DNA from: CAVYUC01 sp963783085
GTDB taxonomy: Bacteria; Bacteroidota; Bacteroidia; Bacteroidales; Prolixibacteraceae
Length of the DNA stretch: 64,000 nt
Assembly (NCBI GenBank): GCA_963783085.1
Contig: CAWAMJ010000002.1
Coordinates: 310,001-374,000 of the forward strand
Reading direction: 5' to 3'
The notes beneath the pieces are model-generated. The model saw only the letters and a program-made list of their open reading frames with translations. It searched no databases and was not told where the DNA came from. How positions within the stretch are numbered: position 1 is the first letter of the stretch; every line of letters starts with the position of its first letter. Both the position numbers and the translations under genes were made by a program. This document shows positions 54,618 through 63,722 of the stretch, piece by piece.

Positions 54618-54911
54618 TTACTTGTTTAGCAATGCAATGCATTTATCAATTTCCCGTACTAACTTATTTATTTTCATCTTCGCCGCTCTGTTCTCTTCCG
54701 TTTGCGAAAGTAATTGATTGGCTATGATTAATTTATCAATTTTTTTTCTGAGTTCCGACTTTTCCCGGTTTAATTTTTCAAATTTCTGTTCCAATTCGGC
54801 CAACTGTTCTTCCAGGTTCTTTTTTTCATTTTCCAATCGTCCGAATTCGTTAAACAAATTTTGCGTATTGGCCTTTAAATCATCGAGTAATAAACTATCT
54901 TCCTCAGTCAT
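54618..54911 (-). CDS. Small coiled-coil protein upstream of zapA
   Basis: A 97-residue protein that is nearly all heptad-like helix: LFNEFGRLENEKKNLEEQLAELEQ then FEKLNREKSELRKKIDKLI. It is unrelated in sequence to E. coli ZapB as far as I can see, but the size, coiled-coil nature and direct link to zapA suggest a ZapB-like partner in the divisome. The ATG overlaps no other gene and sits 20 bp after a -7 element. Function is inference. Confidence 0.75.
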   Translation of the reverse strand: MTEEDSLLLDDLKANTQNLFNEFGRLENEKKNLEEQLAELEQKFEKLNREKSELRKKIDKLIIANQLLSQTEENRAAKMKINKLVREIDKCIALLNK

Positions 54912-54930
54912 TACACACTTTATTGGATGA

Positions 54931-54938
54931 CAAAGTTA
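54931..54938 (-). promoter_or_regulatory. -7 element of the coiled-coil-zapA-rny block
   Basis: On the minus strand TAACTTTG matches TAnnTTTG exactly, 20 bp before the ATG at 54911. Confidence 0.6.
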
Positions 54939-55161
54939 ATATTTTTAACCTATTGTGAAAACGATTGTCAAATATTGAAAAAATTGAGGTTGCCGGGCTG
55001 TCAATGCCGCAAAATGGTCAATTTATATTTTATCCGAATTTCCTGGTGTTAAAACCGTTTTCGGGATGTTGCGGCTGAAAACCAAGATGATTTTAACCGT
55101 CGGGTTTTCAGAAAAAAGTAAAATACCGTCGCCTCAAACATTGGGCTCTGTTCGAAAATTT

Positions 55162-55169
55162 TAAATTTG
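55162..55169 (+). promoter_or_regulatory. -7 element of the M23 peptidase gene
   Basis: TAAATTTG matches TAnnTTTG exactly. A weak -33 (TTG at 55141-55143) lies 18 bp upstream. The element is 36 bp before the ATG. Confidence 0.55.
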
Positions 55170-55204
55170 CAACTAAATCAAATTGTTAAAACCAGTTCGT
55201 TTAA

Positions 55205-56905
55205 ATGAAGAAAGCGTTATTTATCCTCTTACATATTTTCCCGTTGCTAAGTTTTGCCCAAGATAAATACTATACCAGCCCGGTGAAAATACCTTTATAT
55301 TTAAGCGCCAATTTTGGCGAATTGCGGAGCAACCATTTTCATTCCGGAATCGATATTAAAACACAGCAGGTAACCGGAATTCCTGTCAGCTCGGTTGCCG
55401 GCGGGTATATTTCGCGGGTTGTTGTTTCCCCTACCGGTTACGGAAACGCGCTTTACATCGACCACCCAAATGGTACGACAACTGTTTACGGACATTTGTT
55501 GCGGTTCAGGGACGATATTCGCGAATACGTAAAAAACATACAGTATCAGAAACAATCTTTCCGCACAGACGTTCAGGTGCCTCCCAACAGGTTTCCAGTA
55601 TTGCAGGATGAATTAATTGCCTACAGCGGAAACAGCGGCAGCTCAGGCGGACCGCACCTCCATTTCGAAATCAGGGATACACAAACGGAAGAACCGCTGA
55701 ATCCGTTGCAGTACCGTTTTGATGTTACCGATAATACCCCGCCGAAAATATTTGCGCTGGAAGTTGCGCCGTTATCGAATCCGTCGCACGTAAATTATTC
55801 TTCTGACAAACAGGTTTTTCCAATCGTTTTTTACGATGGCAAATATCATTTGAAAGAAAATCCGGTTATCCCGGTTTACGGGGAAATTGGGTTTGCCATT
55901 GAAGCCAACGATTATTTTGACGGTACCTGGAATAAATGCGGAATTTTTTCCATTACTCTGTTTATTGATGGCGAGATGTATTTTCAGTCAAAAATCGAGC
56001 GGTTTTCATTTGCAGAGTCGAAGGCAGTTAACAGTTACATTGATTACGAAGAATACGTGGAACATGGTCGCCGTTTTCAGAAAACCTGGCGCGACCCCGG
56101 AAACCAACTGGAGATTTACGATTATTTGAGAAATGAAGGTGTTTTCAAAGTACGCGATGGCAATCCGCACCTGGTGAAAATTGAAGTGGACGATGTGTAC
56201 GGAAACCGTTCAATCCTGGAATTCAGGGTTAACAGCAAGTATAAAAAAATGGAACTGCCGGAAGAAAAAATGGTTGCTTTTTTTAATTATGACAAACCGA
56301 ATGAATATCAATCAGAAAATTTTAAAATAGAAATTCCCGCGGGTTCCCTTTATAAAAATTTGAAGTTCAATTATCAGGAAAAAAAGGCAAAAGGTTTCTA
56401 TTCCGGTTTGCACATCATTCACAGCGAAAAAGTTCCGCTCCACAACAATGCCGAAGTAAAAATTAAAGCTGAAAATTTACCCGAACGACTTCAGTCAAAA
56501 GTTTTACTTGCAGATGTGGATACTGTTTCCGGACGAGCCGGCGCTGCAGGGGGCGAATTTTACGAGGGTTGGGTTGTAGCATCTATCCGGTCTTTCGGAA
56601 ATTATGCATTAGCAGTCGATACGATCCCCCCGCGGGTTGTACCACTGAGTATTGCATCGAATTCGAGGCTTACAGAGCCGGATCGGATTCGGTTCAAAAT
56701 TACAGACGATTTCTCGGGAATAAAAAAATACGAAGGGTTCATCGACGGCAAATGGGCGCTTTTTGAATACGAGGCAAAATATAATTTAATCACCCATTAT
56801 TTCGACCCCCAGCGTTTTAAACTGCCCGGAAGGCATGATTTTCAGCTCATTGTAACAGATTATAAAAATAATACCACCACGTATGAAGCCTCTTTCCGGA
56901 AATAA
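55205..56905 (+). CDS. M23 family metallopeptidase, exported
   Basis: A 566-residue protein with a signal peptide (MKKALFILLHIFPLLSFAQ). The peptidase domain is at residues 25-175: HFHSGIDIKT supplies the HxxxD zinc ligands and GGPHLHFEIRD the HxH ligand pair. About 390 residues of beta-rich modules follow, with DNTPPKIFALEV and DTIPPRVVPLSI as two similar boundaries that suggest paired Ig-like domains. M23 enzymes cut peptide cross-links in peptidoglycan or act as scaffolds for such enzymes. The gene overlaps anmK by 23 bp, so cell-wall recycling and remodelling are linked here. It is divergent from the coiled-coil-zapA-rny block. Confidence 0.88.
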   Translation: MKKALFILLHIFPLLSFAQDKYYTSPVKIPLYLSANFGELRSNHFHSGIDIKTQQVTGIPVSSVAGGYISRVVVSPTGYGNALYIDHPNGTTTVYGHLLRFRDDIREYVKNIQYQKQSFRTDVQVPPNRFPVLQDELIAYSGNSGSSGGPHLHFEIRDTQTEEPLNPLQYRFDVTDNTPPKIFALEVAPLSNPSHVNYSSDKQVFPIVFYDGKYHLKENPVIPVYGEIGFAIEANDYFDGTWNKCGIFSITLFIDGEMYFQSKIERFSFAESKAVNSYIDYEEYVEHGRRFQKTWRDPGNQLEIYDYLRNEGVFKVRDGNPHLVKIEVDDVYGNRSILEFRVNSKYKKMELPEEKMVAFFNYDKPNEYQSENFKIEIPAGSLYKNLKFNYQEKKAKGFYSGLHIIHSEKVPLHNNAEVKIKAENLPERLQSKVLLADVDTVSGRAGAAGGEFYEGWVVASIRSFGNYALAVDTIPPRVVPLSIASNSRLTEPDRIRFKITDDFSGIKKYEGFIDGKWALFEYEAKYNLITHYFDPQRFKLPGRHDFQLIVTDYKNNTTTYEASFRK

Positions 56906-57947
56906 ATACCGGGTTATTGGAGCAATGTCGGGAACTTCGCTCGATGGTCTGGATTTGGCTGCTGTTGAATTTCAGTTAACAAACGGCAGCTGGAAATTCA
57001 CCCTGCTCCAGGCCGCAACAATTGAATATCCAAGCTATTGGCATAACAAACTAAAGTACGCCCATCAACTTTCAGGAGAAGAATTATTAAAACTTCATGT
57101 GGAATACGGAATCTGGACCGGCAGGATGATTCGCAGGTTTATTGATGAAAATAATTTTAAACCGCAGTTCATCGGTTCGCACGGGCACACCATTTTTCAT
57201 CAGCCGGAAAATGGCTTTACATTTCAGTTGGGAAATGGATTTTCCATTGCGGCAGAAACGGGTGTGACTACGGTTGCCGATTTCCGTTCAGGCGATGTTG
57301 CTTTGGGCGGACAAGGTGCGCCGCTGGTTCCCGCCGGTGACCGGTTGTTGTTTTCTGAATATATGTACTGCCTGAATTTAGGGGGATTTGCCAATGTTTC
57401 GTTTGAAGAAAACAACCGCCGCATCGCTTTTGATATTTGTCCTGTGAATTTCGTATTAAATCGTTTTGCTGAAAAAAAGGGATTACCGTTTGATAAAGAT
57501 GGCGAATTTGGGAAAAAAGGCAAAGTTCAAAAAGATCTGTTGCGATGCCTGAACGAAGTTCCCTTTTATCGACAGCCGCCGCCAAAATCGCTCGGGCGGG
57601 AATGGGTGGAAACGATTTTTACACGCGAGTTACAGGCTTCGAAAATTTCTGTAGAAGACAAACTAAGAACCGTTTATGAACACATAGCAATTCAGGTTTC
57701 CGCGCATTTAAAAAAAGGGAAAGTGCTGGTAACCGGGGGCGGCACGTTCAATCATTTTTTGATGCAACTAATTAAAAACTACGCAAATGCAGAGATAATC
57801 ATTCCTTCAGAAGAAATAGTGAATTACAAGGAAGCGTTGACTTTTGCATTTTTGGGATTACTGAGGGTTAATGAACGAATAAATTGTTTTGGTTCAGTTA
57901 CCGGCGCTGTAAAAGACAGCAGTAGCGGGGTAATTTTTCGCATTTAA
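56883..57947 (+). CDS. anmK: Anhydro-N-acetylmuramic acid kinase
   Basis: A 354-residue sugar kinase of the ASKHA fold. Motifs: GAMSGTSLDGLDLAAVEF at the N-terminus, FIGSHGHTIFHQP, GGQGAPLVPAGDRLLF and LVTGGGTFNHFLM in the C-terminal half. It phosphorylates and opens 1,6-anhydro-MurNAc from peptidoglycan turnover, giving MurNAc 6-phosphate. It starts 23 bp before the end of the M23 peptidase gene in another frame, consistent with translational coupling and a shared role in wall recycling. The length is usual for Bacteroidota homologues. Confidence 0.93.
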   Translation: MKPLSGNKYRVIGAMSGTSLDGLDLAAVEFQLTNGSWKFTLLQAATIEYPSYWHNKLKYAHQLSGEELLKLHVEYGIWTGRMIRRFIDENNFKPQFIGSHGHTIFHQPENGFTFQLGNGFSIAAETGVTTVADFRSGDVALGGQGAPLVPAGDRLLFSEYMYCLNLGGFANVSFEENNRRIAFDICPVNFVLNRFAEKKGLPFDKDGEFGKKGKVQKDLLRCLNEVPFYRQPPPKSLGREWVETIFTRELQASKISVEDKLRTVYEHIAIQVSAHLKKGKVLVTGGGTFNHFLMQLIKNYANAEIIIPSEEIVNYKEALTFAFLGLLRVNERINCFGSVTGAVKDSSSGVIFRI

Positions 57948-58024
57948 ACGCCAAGGCATTCGATGAAAAAGAACTCGCCAACAGAAAAAAAAGCTAATGA
58001 ATCCACGATCTAATGAACTCAAAA

Positions 58025-58249
58025 GGGGTGTACGACAAATTCCATATTTTTATGCGCTTTCGGAAAAACGGATCTTTTACACCGTGGCTTCAGCCTGGTG
58101 AACAGAGATATCAAAAGCAAAAGGGCTTTAGCCATTAAGAGAATTAAATGCTAAAGCCGAAAAAGACTCCGAAAAGGTTAAACACCGGGCTAAAGCGCCG
58201 GTGTAAAAAATGTTTATTCGATGGTTTATCGTGAAATTTGTCGTAACCC
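58025..58249. mobile_element. MITE-like palindromic element flanked by 8-bp repeats
   Basis: The left end GGGGTGTACGACAAATT and the right end (reverse complement GGGTTACGACAAATTTC) are similar inverted repeats sharing TACGACAAATT. The 8-mer ACTCAAAA lies directly outside both ends (58017-58024 and 58250-58257), an apparent target-site duplication. Internal arms are TTTTACACCG (left) against CGGTGTAAAA (right), and a central hairpin of GGCTTTAGCCATTAA (58124-58138) and TTAAATGCTAAAGCC (58144-58158). It encodes nothing. It occupies about half of the 465-bp gap between anmK and the dipeptidase gene; the rest of the gap holds the promoter and nothing else recognised. Confidence 0.6.
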
Positions 58250-58350
58250 ACTCAAAAGTATTGGTATTACTTAATCGTAGAAAATCTATAAATTTTCCGG
58301 GTTAAATTCACCCGGCCGTTCAAAACTACAATTCGTTTCAGGGATTTTCG

Positions 58351-58380
58351 TTTGCTTAAAAACGGAATTAGTTATATTTG
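58351..58380 (+). promoter_or_regulatory. Promoter of the C69 dipeptidase gene
   Basis: TTTG (58351-58354), 18 bp, TATATTTG (58373-58380) is a complete match to the Bacteroidota consensus TTTG-N18-21-TAnnTTTG. It lies 33 bp before the ATG and is the best promoter in the window. Confidence 0.75.
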
Positions 58381-58412
58381 CTTCTCCGAAAAAAAATAAA
58401 ACAGAAATAATA

Positions 58413-60107
58413 ATGAAGAAAAGAACTTTAGTAAGCGGAATACTTATTTTGGTATTCCTGGTCACCAATTATCAGGTTTCAAATGGTTGTACCAATTTTT
58501 TAATTTCGAAGGGGGCAACTGCCGATGGTTCAACCTTTATCACCTACGCTGCCGACTCTCATACGTTGTACGGCGAATTATACTTTTTTCCGGCACAGGA
58601 TTATGCGTCCGGCGCCCTGCGCGATATTTACGAATGGGATACGGGAAAGTTCCTCGGACAAATCCCTGAACCGGCACATACATACCGTGTAGTTGGAAAT
58701 ATGAACGAATTTCAGGTAGCCATTGGCGAGACCACCTTTGGCGGCCGCAGCGAATTAGCCACACAAACCGGCGCAGTTATGGATTACGGGAGCCTGATGT
58801 ACGTGGCGCTTCAACGGTCGAAAACCGCCCGCGAAGCTATAAAAGTGATGACCGATCTTGTTGAAGAATATGGATATTACAGTTCCGGAGAATCATTTTC
58901 ACTAGCCGACCCCGAAGAAGTTTGGATACTGGAAATGATTGGTAAAGGAGAAGGCGAAAAAGGTGCTGTTTGGGTAGCGGCCCGGGTCCCCGACGGGTAC
59001 ATCAGCGGCCACGCCAACCAGGCGCGGATCACCACTTTTCCGTTAAATGATTCCGATAATTACCTATATTCCAAAGATGTTATTTCCTTTGCACGCGAAA
59101 AAGGCTGGTTTACAGGTAAAAACAGCGAATTCAGTTTTTCCGACATTTACGCTCCGGTTGATTTTGGCGGCGCACGTTTTTGCGATGCACGGGTTTGGGC
59201 AGGATTTAATAAAGTTGCCGGCGGAATGGAAAAATATGCCGATTATGCAAAAGGTTTAATTGAACATTCCGGTGAAAATAATTATCCGTCGAACCGTTTG
59301 CCGTTGTGGGTTAAACCCGATAAAAAACTGACTGCACAGGATGTAATGGGCATGATGCGCGATCATTTTGAAGGAACCGACCTGGATATGACAAAAGACC
59401 TGGGTGCAGGCCCTTACGCTTTGCCTTACCGATGGAGAGGCTTAACCTGGAGTGTCGATTCAGTGGAATACTGCAATGAAAGGGCTATTTCAACTCAACA
59501 AACCGGGTTTTCGTTTGTGGCCCAGTGCCGCAACTGGCTGCCCAACCCCATTGGCGGAATCCTCTGGTTCGGTGTTGACGATACATACAGCACCTGCTAT
59601 GCACCCATATATTGCGGAATCGATAAAGTTCCGGAAAGTTTAGCGGTTGGCAACGGCGATATGCTCACATACAGCGAAACATCTGCGTTCTGGGCCTTCA
59701 ACTTTGTATCCAATTTCGCCTATTTGCGTTACGACAGCATGATTACCGATATTCAGAAAGTACAGCGTGAACTCGAAAATAAATTTGTTTCTTTTATTCC
59801 GGCAGTAGATAAAGCAGCCGAAAACCTTTATCATAATTCCAGTGAAGAAACGGCACGGAAATTTCTAACCGAATTTTCAGTAAATGAAGCCAACAACATG
59901 ACCAAAACCTGGAAGAACCTGGGGCGTTACCTGTTGGTAAAATACATGGATGGGAATATAAAAGTTGAAAAAGACGGGCAATTTGAACGCACTGAATCCG
60001 GATTGGCTGTATTTCCGGAGCAAACCGGCTATCCCGAGTGGTGGTACGAAGCCATCGTAAAGAGTAGTGGCGATAAATTTAAAGTTATCGGCAGCGCCGG
60101 TCATTGA
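58413..60107 (+). CDS. C69 family dipeptidase (PepD-like)
   Basis: A 564-residue N-terminal-nucleophile hydrolase. A signal-like stretch (LVSGILILVFLVTNYQVSNG) is followed by CTNFLISKGATADGSTFI; the Cys of CTN is the expected catalytic residue exposed after cleavage. The rest of the C69 pattern includes GETTFGGR, a GYISGHANQARI segment and TFFGVDDT-like WFGVDDTYSTCYAPIY. It should hydrolyse dipeptides in the periplasm. It has a full-consensus promoter 33 bp upstream and is transcribed alone, followed after 186 bp by rplS with its own promoter. Confidence 0.88.
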   Translation: MKKRTLVSGILILVFLVTNYQVSNGCTNFLISKGATADGSTFITYAADSHTLYGELYFFPAQDYASGALRDIYEWDTGKFLGQIPEPAHTYRVVGNMNEFQVAIGETTFGGRSELATQTGAVMDYGSLMYVALQRSKTAREAIKVMTDLVEEYGYYSSGESFSLADPEEVWILEMIGKGEGEKGAVWVAARVPDGYISGHANQARITTFPLNDSDNYLYSKDVISFAREKGWFTGKNSEFSFSDIYAPVDFGGARFCDARVWAGFNKVAGGMEKYADYAKGLIEHSGENNYPSNRLPLWVKPDKKLTAQDVMGMMRDHFEGTDLDMTKDLGAGPYALPYRWRGLTWSVDSVEYCNERAISTQQTGFSFVAQCRNWLPNPIGGILWFGVDDTYSTCYAPIYCGIDKVPESLAVGNGDMLTYSETSAFWAFNFVSNFAYLRYDSMITDIQKVQRELENKFVSFIPAVDKAAENLYHNSSEETARKFLTEFSVNEANNMTKTWKNLGRYLLVKYMDGNIKVEKDGQFERTESGLAVFPEQTGYPEWWYEAIVKSSGDKFKVIGSAGH

Positions 60108-60189
60108 GCAAAGAAAGGGATGCAGGGCGAAAAGTGTAAAGGACCGGAGCACGACGGATTATTTTATTGAAATTACCATTGCATAACCA

Positions 60190-60219
60190 CTTGTGTTATT
60201 GAAAAAAATGCTATTTTTG
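60190..60219 (+). promoter_or_regulatory. Promoter of rplS
   Basis: CTTG (60190-60193), 18 bp, TATTTTTG (60212-60219) matches the Bacteroidota pattern. The leader to the ATG would be about 70 nt; no L19-specific leader fold was identified. Confidence 0.6.
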
Positions 60220-60293
60220 CGCCGGTTTTTAAGCAATCTCTTATCTGTAAAAAGTACGGATTACATTGCCAACATTAATTAAAATTTGCTGAA

Positions 60294-60641
60294 ATGGACT
60301 TAATAAAATTAGTTGAAGACGAATTTGCGGTAAAGCACGAACATCCTAAATTCGGTGCAGGAGATACCATAACCGTTAGTTATAAAATCCGGGAAGGTAA
60401 CAAAGAGAGGATTCAGAACTACCGCGGAGTTGTAATACAAATTCGCGGAAAAGAACACAACAAAACATTTACTGTACGGAAAATATCGGGTAACATTGGA
60501 GTTGAAAGAATATTTCCTGTAGATTCACCTTTCATTGAAAGTATTGAAGTGAACAAACATGGTAAAGTTCGCCGGAGAAGGTTGTTTTACCTGCGCAAAT
60601 TAACCGGTAAAAAAGCCCGTATTAAGGAAAAAAGATTCTAA
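60294..60641 (+). CDS. rplS: 50S ribosomal protein L19
   Basis: A 115-residue protein of the L19 family. The motif sequence FGAGDTITVSYKIREGNKERIQNYRGVVI is followed by FTVRKISGNIGVERIFP and the C-terminal GKVRRRRLFYLRKLTGKKARIKE, all highly conserved. It sits at the interface of the two ribosomal subunits. In many bacteria rplS follows rpsP-rimM-trmD; here it stands alone with its own promoter and terminator, as in many Bacteroidota. Confidence 0.97.
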   Translation: MDLIKLVEDEFAVKHEHPKFGAGDTITVSYKIREGNKERIQNYRGVVIQIRGKEHNKTFTVRKISGNIGVERIFPVDSPFIESIEVNKHGKVRRRRLFYLRKLTGKKARIKEKRF

Positions 60642-60662
60642 AAAAGTTTCCGTAAATCATAC

Positions 60663-60693
60663 AAAAGGTCTCTGCAAAGGGGCCTTTTTTTTA
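60663..60693 (+). terminator. Intrinsic terminator of rplS
   Basis: AAAAGGTCTC and GGGGCCTTTT form a 10-bp stem with two G-U pairs and a 6-nt loop, followed by a run of T. Confidence 0.8.
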
Positions 60694-60848
60694 TCGCAAA
60701 AGTCAACAACCCTAAAACAATTTCTTTAAAAATAAACACAGCCGGTGATAAATATAATTTTTCACTGGTGAGCTGGCGCCCGCGGAATATTTTAATTAAT
60801 AAAATAAGTTGGAACACAATTATTTTTCTTACTGAAAATGAAAGCTTG

Positions 60849-60940
60849 CCCCTAAATCCCCTCAAGGGGACTTTGAAGAGTCCATTGATTTTCAGCAAGT
60901 TCCCCCCGAGGGGTCAGGGGTAAAGAAGTTGAAAATCAAT
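60849..60940. repeat. Interlocked palindromic intergenic repeat, copy 2
   Basis: A second copy of the core found at 12424-12514, with the same A-B-A'-B' order: CCCCTAAATCCCCTC, ATTGATTTTC, GAGGGGTCAGGGG, GAAAATCAAT. Arm A pairs better here than in copy 1, while the outer closing arms of copy 1 are absent. Confidence 0.65.
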
Positions 60941-61035
60941 TTAATGGCTAAAGCCTGTTTTTCGTGCTCCAAAATTAACCCCCGGCTTAAGCCGGGGGCA
61001 ATATAACCCTTGTACAGAAGGGCTTTAGCCGTTAA
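60941..61035. repeat. Palindromic element with GGCTTTAGCC arms
   Basis: Outer arms TTAATGGCTAAAGCC (60941-60955) and GGCTTTAGCCGTTAA (61021-61035) pair with one mismatch. In the middle a perfect 20-bp palindrome, centred on GGCTTAAGCC, occupies 60979-60998. The same arm sequence occurs in the centre of the MITE-like element at 58.1 kb. Abuts the interlocked repeat directly. Confidence 0.6.
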
Positions 61036-61297
61036 TATATTATTTAATCGGACACCAGTGATAATTTTTAAGACTTCCGGAAATCTTATTTGCTCAGGTG
61101 CAAAGGGAAATAAAATAATTCCTTAAATTTGGTTGGTCGTTGAAAAAACGAACACAGAATCATGATAGATATCCTTGCCGGAGAAACAAAATATGGACGG
61201 GACCGGCAACAAATGACAATAATACAGAACCGAATTAAATTAATCTAAAAATAGAAATAACTAACTGAAAACCAGTTTTCTGTTTCGAGTAATTGTT
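61036..61297 (+). other. Leader region of the gene at 61298
   Basis: This stretch, the last part of a 656-bp gene-free interval after rplS, has a -7 element TAAATTTG at 61124-61131 and so a leader of about 160 nt. A 28-codon open frame (61162-61248, MIDILAGETKYGRD and on) lies in it; nothing supports its translation. No riboswitch was recognised. Confidence 0.35.
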
Positions 61298-61993
61298 ATG
61301 GAGAAAGAAAAAGCAAGAAAAATTTTAACCCTGTCGATTACAAACCTCGAAAAAAGAAATGAAGGTGTAACACAGGGCGATATTCACGCAGAAATTATCA
61401 ACAATGCGTGTTTGGCTATTATCCGAAACCAAAATGAAAAAATTGGCAAAGGAAGCAGCTTCAGAGATATGCTGATGGGTGCAATTAACTCCACACAGGA
61501 TCATAAATCAATTGCCAATGCTTTTATTGAAGCGGCCCGGGAACTTCTTCCGGAATATTTCGATGAAGATGATGAAATGATTGTAATCCGCGGGATTGAA
61601 CAAAACCTGGAATGGGGAGGCATCTGGAAGTTCCTCATCGGCTATTTTCGGGAAAACCATGGTATAAACATCGATAAAGGCGAAACCACGCCTGTATTAT
61701 TTTTTTCGACCCGGGAAGAAAAATATGAAGATGGCATCCTTATTTCAGATACAGAAGTGAACAAAACTGTTTCGCTTAATTTTTCGGAAAATTTCGAAGA
61801 ATTGCTTGTTTCCATCGAAAAAGAATTACCCCCACAAAACGCAGTTTTAATTGCAAGGGAAGAAAATGTTTTACAGTATCGAAACGACAACCTAAACTAC
61901 ACATTTACCGTTACATACGACGATTATGAGGAAGTTGAAACGTTTCGGTTTGAAAAGGATACCGAACATACCGAAACCATTTACTTCGAATAG
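61298..61993 (+). CDS. Cytoplasmic protein of unknown function
   Basis: A 231-residue acidic protein with no signal peptide or membrane segment. I do not recognise a family. The first 90 residues look helical (ARKILTLSITNLEKRNEG, then FIEAARELLPEYF), and the second half is beta-rich, with many Glu and Phe residues and a repeated ExF/ExY pattern near the C-terminus (YEEVETFRFEKDTEH). It is a single gene with a long leader containing a -7 element. Neighbours (repeats upstream, recN on the other strand) suggest no role. Confidence 0.6.
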   Translation: MEKEKARKILTLSITNLEKRNEGVTQGDIHAEIINNACLAIIRNQNEKIGKGSSFRDMLMGAINSTQDHKSIANAFIEAARELLPEYFDEDDEMIVIRGIEQNLEWGGIWKFLIGYFRENHGINIDKGETTPVLFFSTREEKYEDGILISDTEVNKTVSLNFSENFEELLVSIEKELPPQNAVLIAREENVLQYRNDNLNYTFTVTYDDYEEVETFRFEKDTEHTETIYFE

Positions 61994-62056
61994 GTAATTT
62001 AAAGTATTTCAGCTCTGGATTTGAAAAAAAACAGCGGCGCCGAATGAATCCATCCA

Positions 62057-63712
62057 TCAAAGATTGAGCAATTCTTCGGCGGTTTTCCGGGTATTATCCG
62101 ACAGGTTCTCACCACCTACCATTTTTGCAAGTTCTTCAATTCGTTCATTTTCATTCAGCAATTTAATGGACGTAAACGTTTTATTCCCGGTTTCGTATTT
62201 ATATACCTGAAAATGTGCATCGCCTTTGGCAGCAATTTGCGGAAGGTGAGTGATGTTGATGATTTGCACCGAAGAAGAAAATGCTTTAAGAATGGCTCCC
62301 ATTTTTAATGCAATTTCTCCGGATATTCCTGAATCAATTTCGTCGAATATAACAGTTGGCAATGCTTTTGAATTCCGAAGCAGGTTCTTGATGGCCAGCA
62401 TTAGGCGGGAGATTTCACCGCCCGAGGCTATTTTGGAAATTTCAGCAGGCGCCGTGTCTACATTGGCGCTGAACAGAAATTCTACCGCATCTTTGCCATT
62501 CGGGCCAAATTCGGGCAACTGCCGTTGTTCTATTTTTAACCGCGCTTTTGGCATTCCGAGCTGTCGCAAATCGTCCACCACCGCTTTTTCAATCTTTTCA
62601 AAAAAACGTTTCCGGTGCTTACTTAAATCGTCTGCCAATTTCTCCAGTTCTGCCTCACATCCTTTTTGACGCTTTGCAGTTGTTTCCAACTCTGTTTCAA
62701 AATCAGCTACCTGATTTATTTTTTCTTCAAATGAATTTTTTAGTTCCAGCAATTCGCCAACAGTTGTGGCATGGTGTTTTTGCTGAAGGTTGTAAATCAG
62801 GTTCAACCGGTCGTTGACCACTTCAACCCGCTGCGGATCGTGTTCCATGTTTTCAGCCAGCCGCAACGTTTCATCCAGAATATCTTTCAATTCCAAAAAA
62901 CTGCTCTGCATCCGTTCTGCCAGCGAAGGGATTTCAGAAACATAATCTTTGATATTCTCAAAGAGCCGGATACTTTCCTTTATATTTTGAATGGAGGAAT
63001 TTTGGTCGCTGTCGAGCAACTCCTGCACCTGCATCAGCGCCGTTTTTATTTCTTCGGTATGAGTGAGTTTTTCCAGTTCGTTTTCCAGGTCTTCCTGTTC
63101 GTCCGCCTGCAGGTTTGCCGCGTTTAACTGGTCGAACTGAAACTGGAAATAATCCAAATCGGCATTCGCTTTTTCCGCTTTTTGGCGAAGTTCGTCCAGC
63201 TTCTTTTTCAGCATTAAAAATTCGCCGTAGCTTTTTTTATAATCGTTCAGAAGATTTTTGGCTCCCGAAACGGTATCCACCAAATCGAGCTGGAACTTCT
63301 GGTTACTCAATTCCAGGTTTTGATGCTGCGAGTGAATATCGATGAGTTTCAAGCCAATTTCGCGTAATGTTTTCAGGTTTACCGGCGTATCGTTCACAAA
63401 TGCCCTCGATTTTCCGGCGGGTGTGATTTCTCGTCGCAGAATGGTTATTTCGTCATAATCGAGATCATTTTCAGTAAAAAAAATTCCAAGATTGTAATTT
63501 TTGACGTTGAAAATTCCTTCGACAATGCATTTTTCATCCTTATTTTTTAAAACCGACAAATCAGCGCGATTTCCGGTAATTAAACCAAGTGCGCCCAATA
63601 TAATCGATTTCCCCGCCCCTGTTTCGCCGGTAACAGAATTCAACCCGCTGTGAAATTCCACAGCGAGTTCATTAATAATGGCATAATTGGAAACGGTTAA
63701 TTTAGTGAGCAT
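62057..63712 (-). CDS. recN: DNA repair protein RecN
   Basis: A 551-residue SMC-like ATPase acting in double-strand break repair. The start LTKLTVSNYAIINELAVEF and Walker A GETGAGKS (29-36) are typical, as are a long coiled coil in the middle (LKKKLDELRQKAEKANADLDY), the signature IASGGEISRLMLAIK and Walker B TVIFDEIDSGISG near the C-terminus. The open frame extends to 63784, but the ATG at 63712 gives the family start MLTKLTVSN. It follows a DUF4835 gene by 10 bp, a pairing common in Bacteroidota. Confidence 0.94.
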   Translation of the reverse strand: MLTKLTVSNYAIINELAVEFHSGLNSVTGETGAGKSIILGALGLITGNRADLSVLKNKDEKCIVEGIFNVKNYNLGIFFTENDLDYDEITILRREITPAGKSRAFVNDTPVNLKTLREIGLKLIDIHSQHQNLELSNQKFQLDLVDTVSGAKNLLNDYKKSYGEFLMLKKKLDELRQKAEKANADLDYFQFQFDQLNAANLQADEQEDLENELEKLTHTEEIKTALMQVQELLDSDQNSSIQNIKESIRLFENIKDYVSEIPSLAERMQSSFLELKDILDETLRLAENMEHDPQRVEVVNDRLNLIYNLQQKHHATTVGELLELKNSFEEKINQVADFETELETTAKRQKGCEAELEKLADDLSKHRKRFFEKIEKAVVDDLRQLGMPKARLKIEQRQLPEFGPNGKDAVEFLFSANVDTAPAEISKIASGGEISRLMLAIKNLLRNSKALPTVIFDEIDSGISGEIALKMGAILKAFSSSVQIINITHLPQIAAKGDAHFQVYKYETGNKTFTSIKLLNENERIEELAKMVGGENLSDNTRKTAEELLNL

Positions 63713-63722
63713 AAAATCTGGT

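Noticed and set aside
61162..61248. 28-codon leader peptide before the unknown gene at 61298.
   Set aside because: No ribosome-binding or family evidence, and such short frames are expected by chance.
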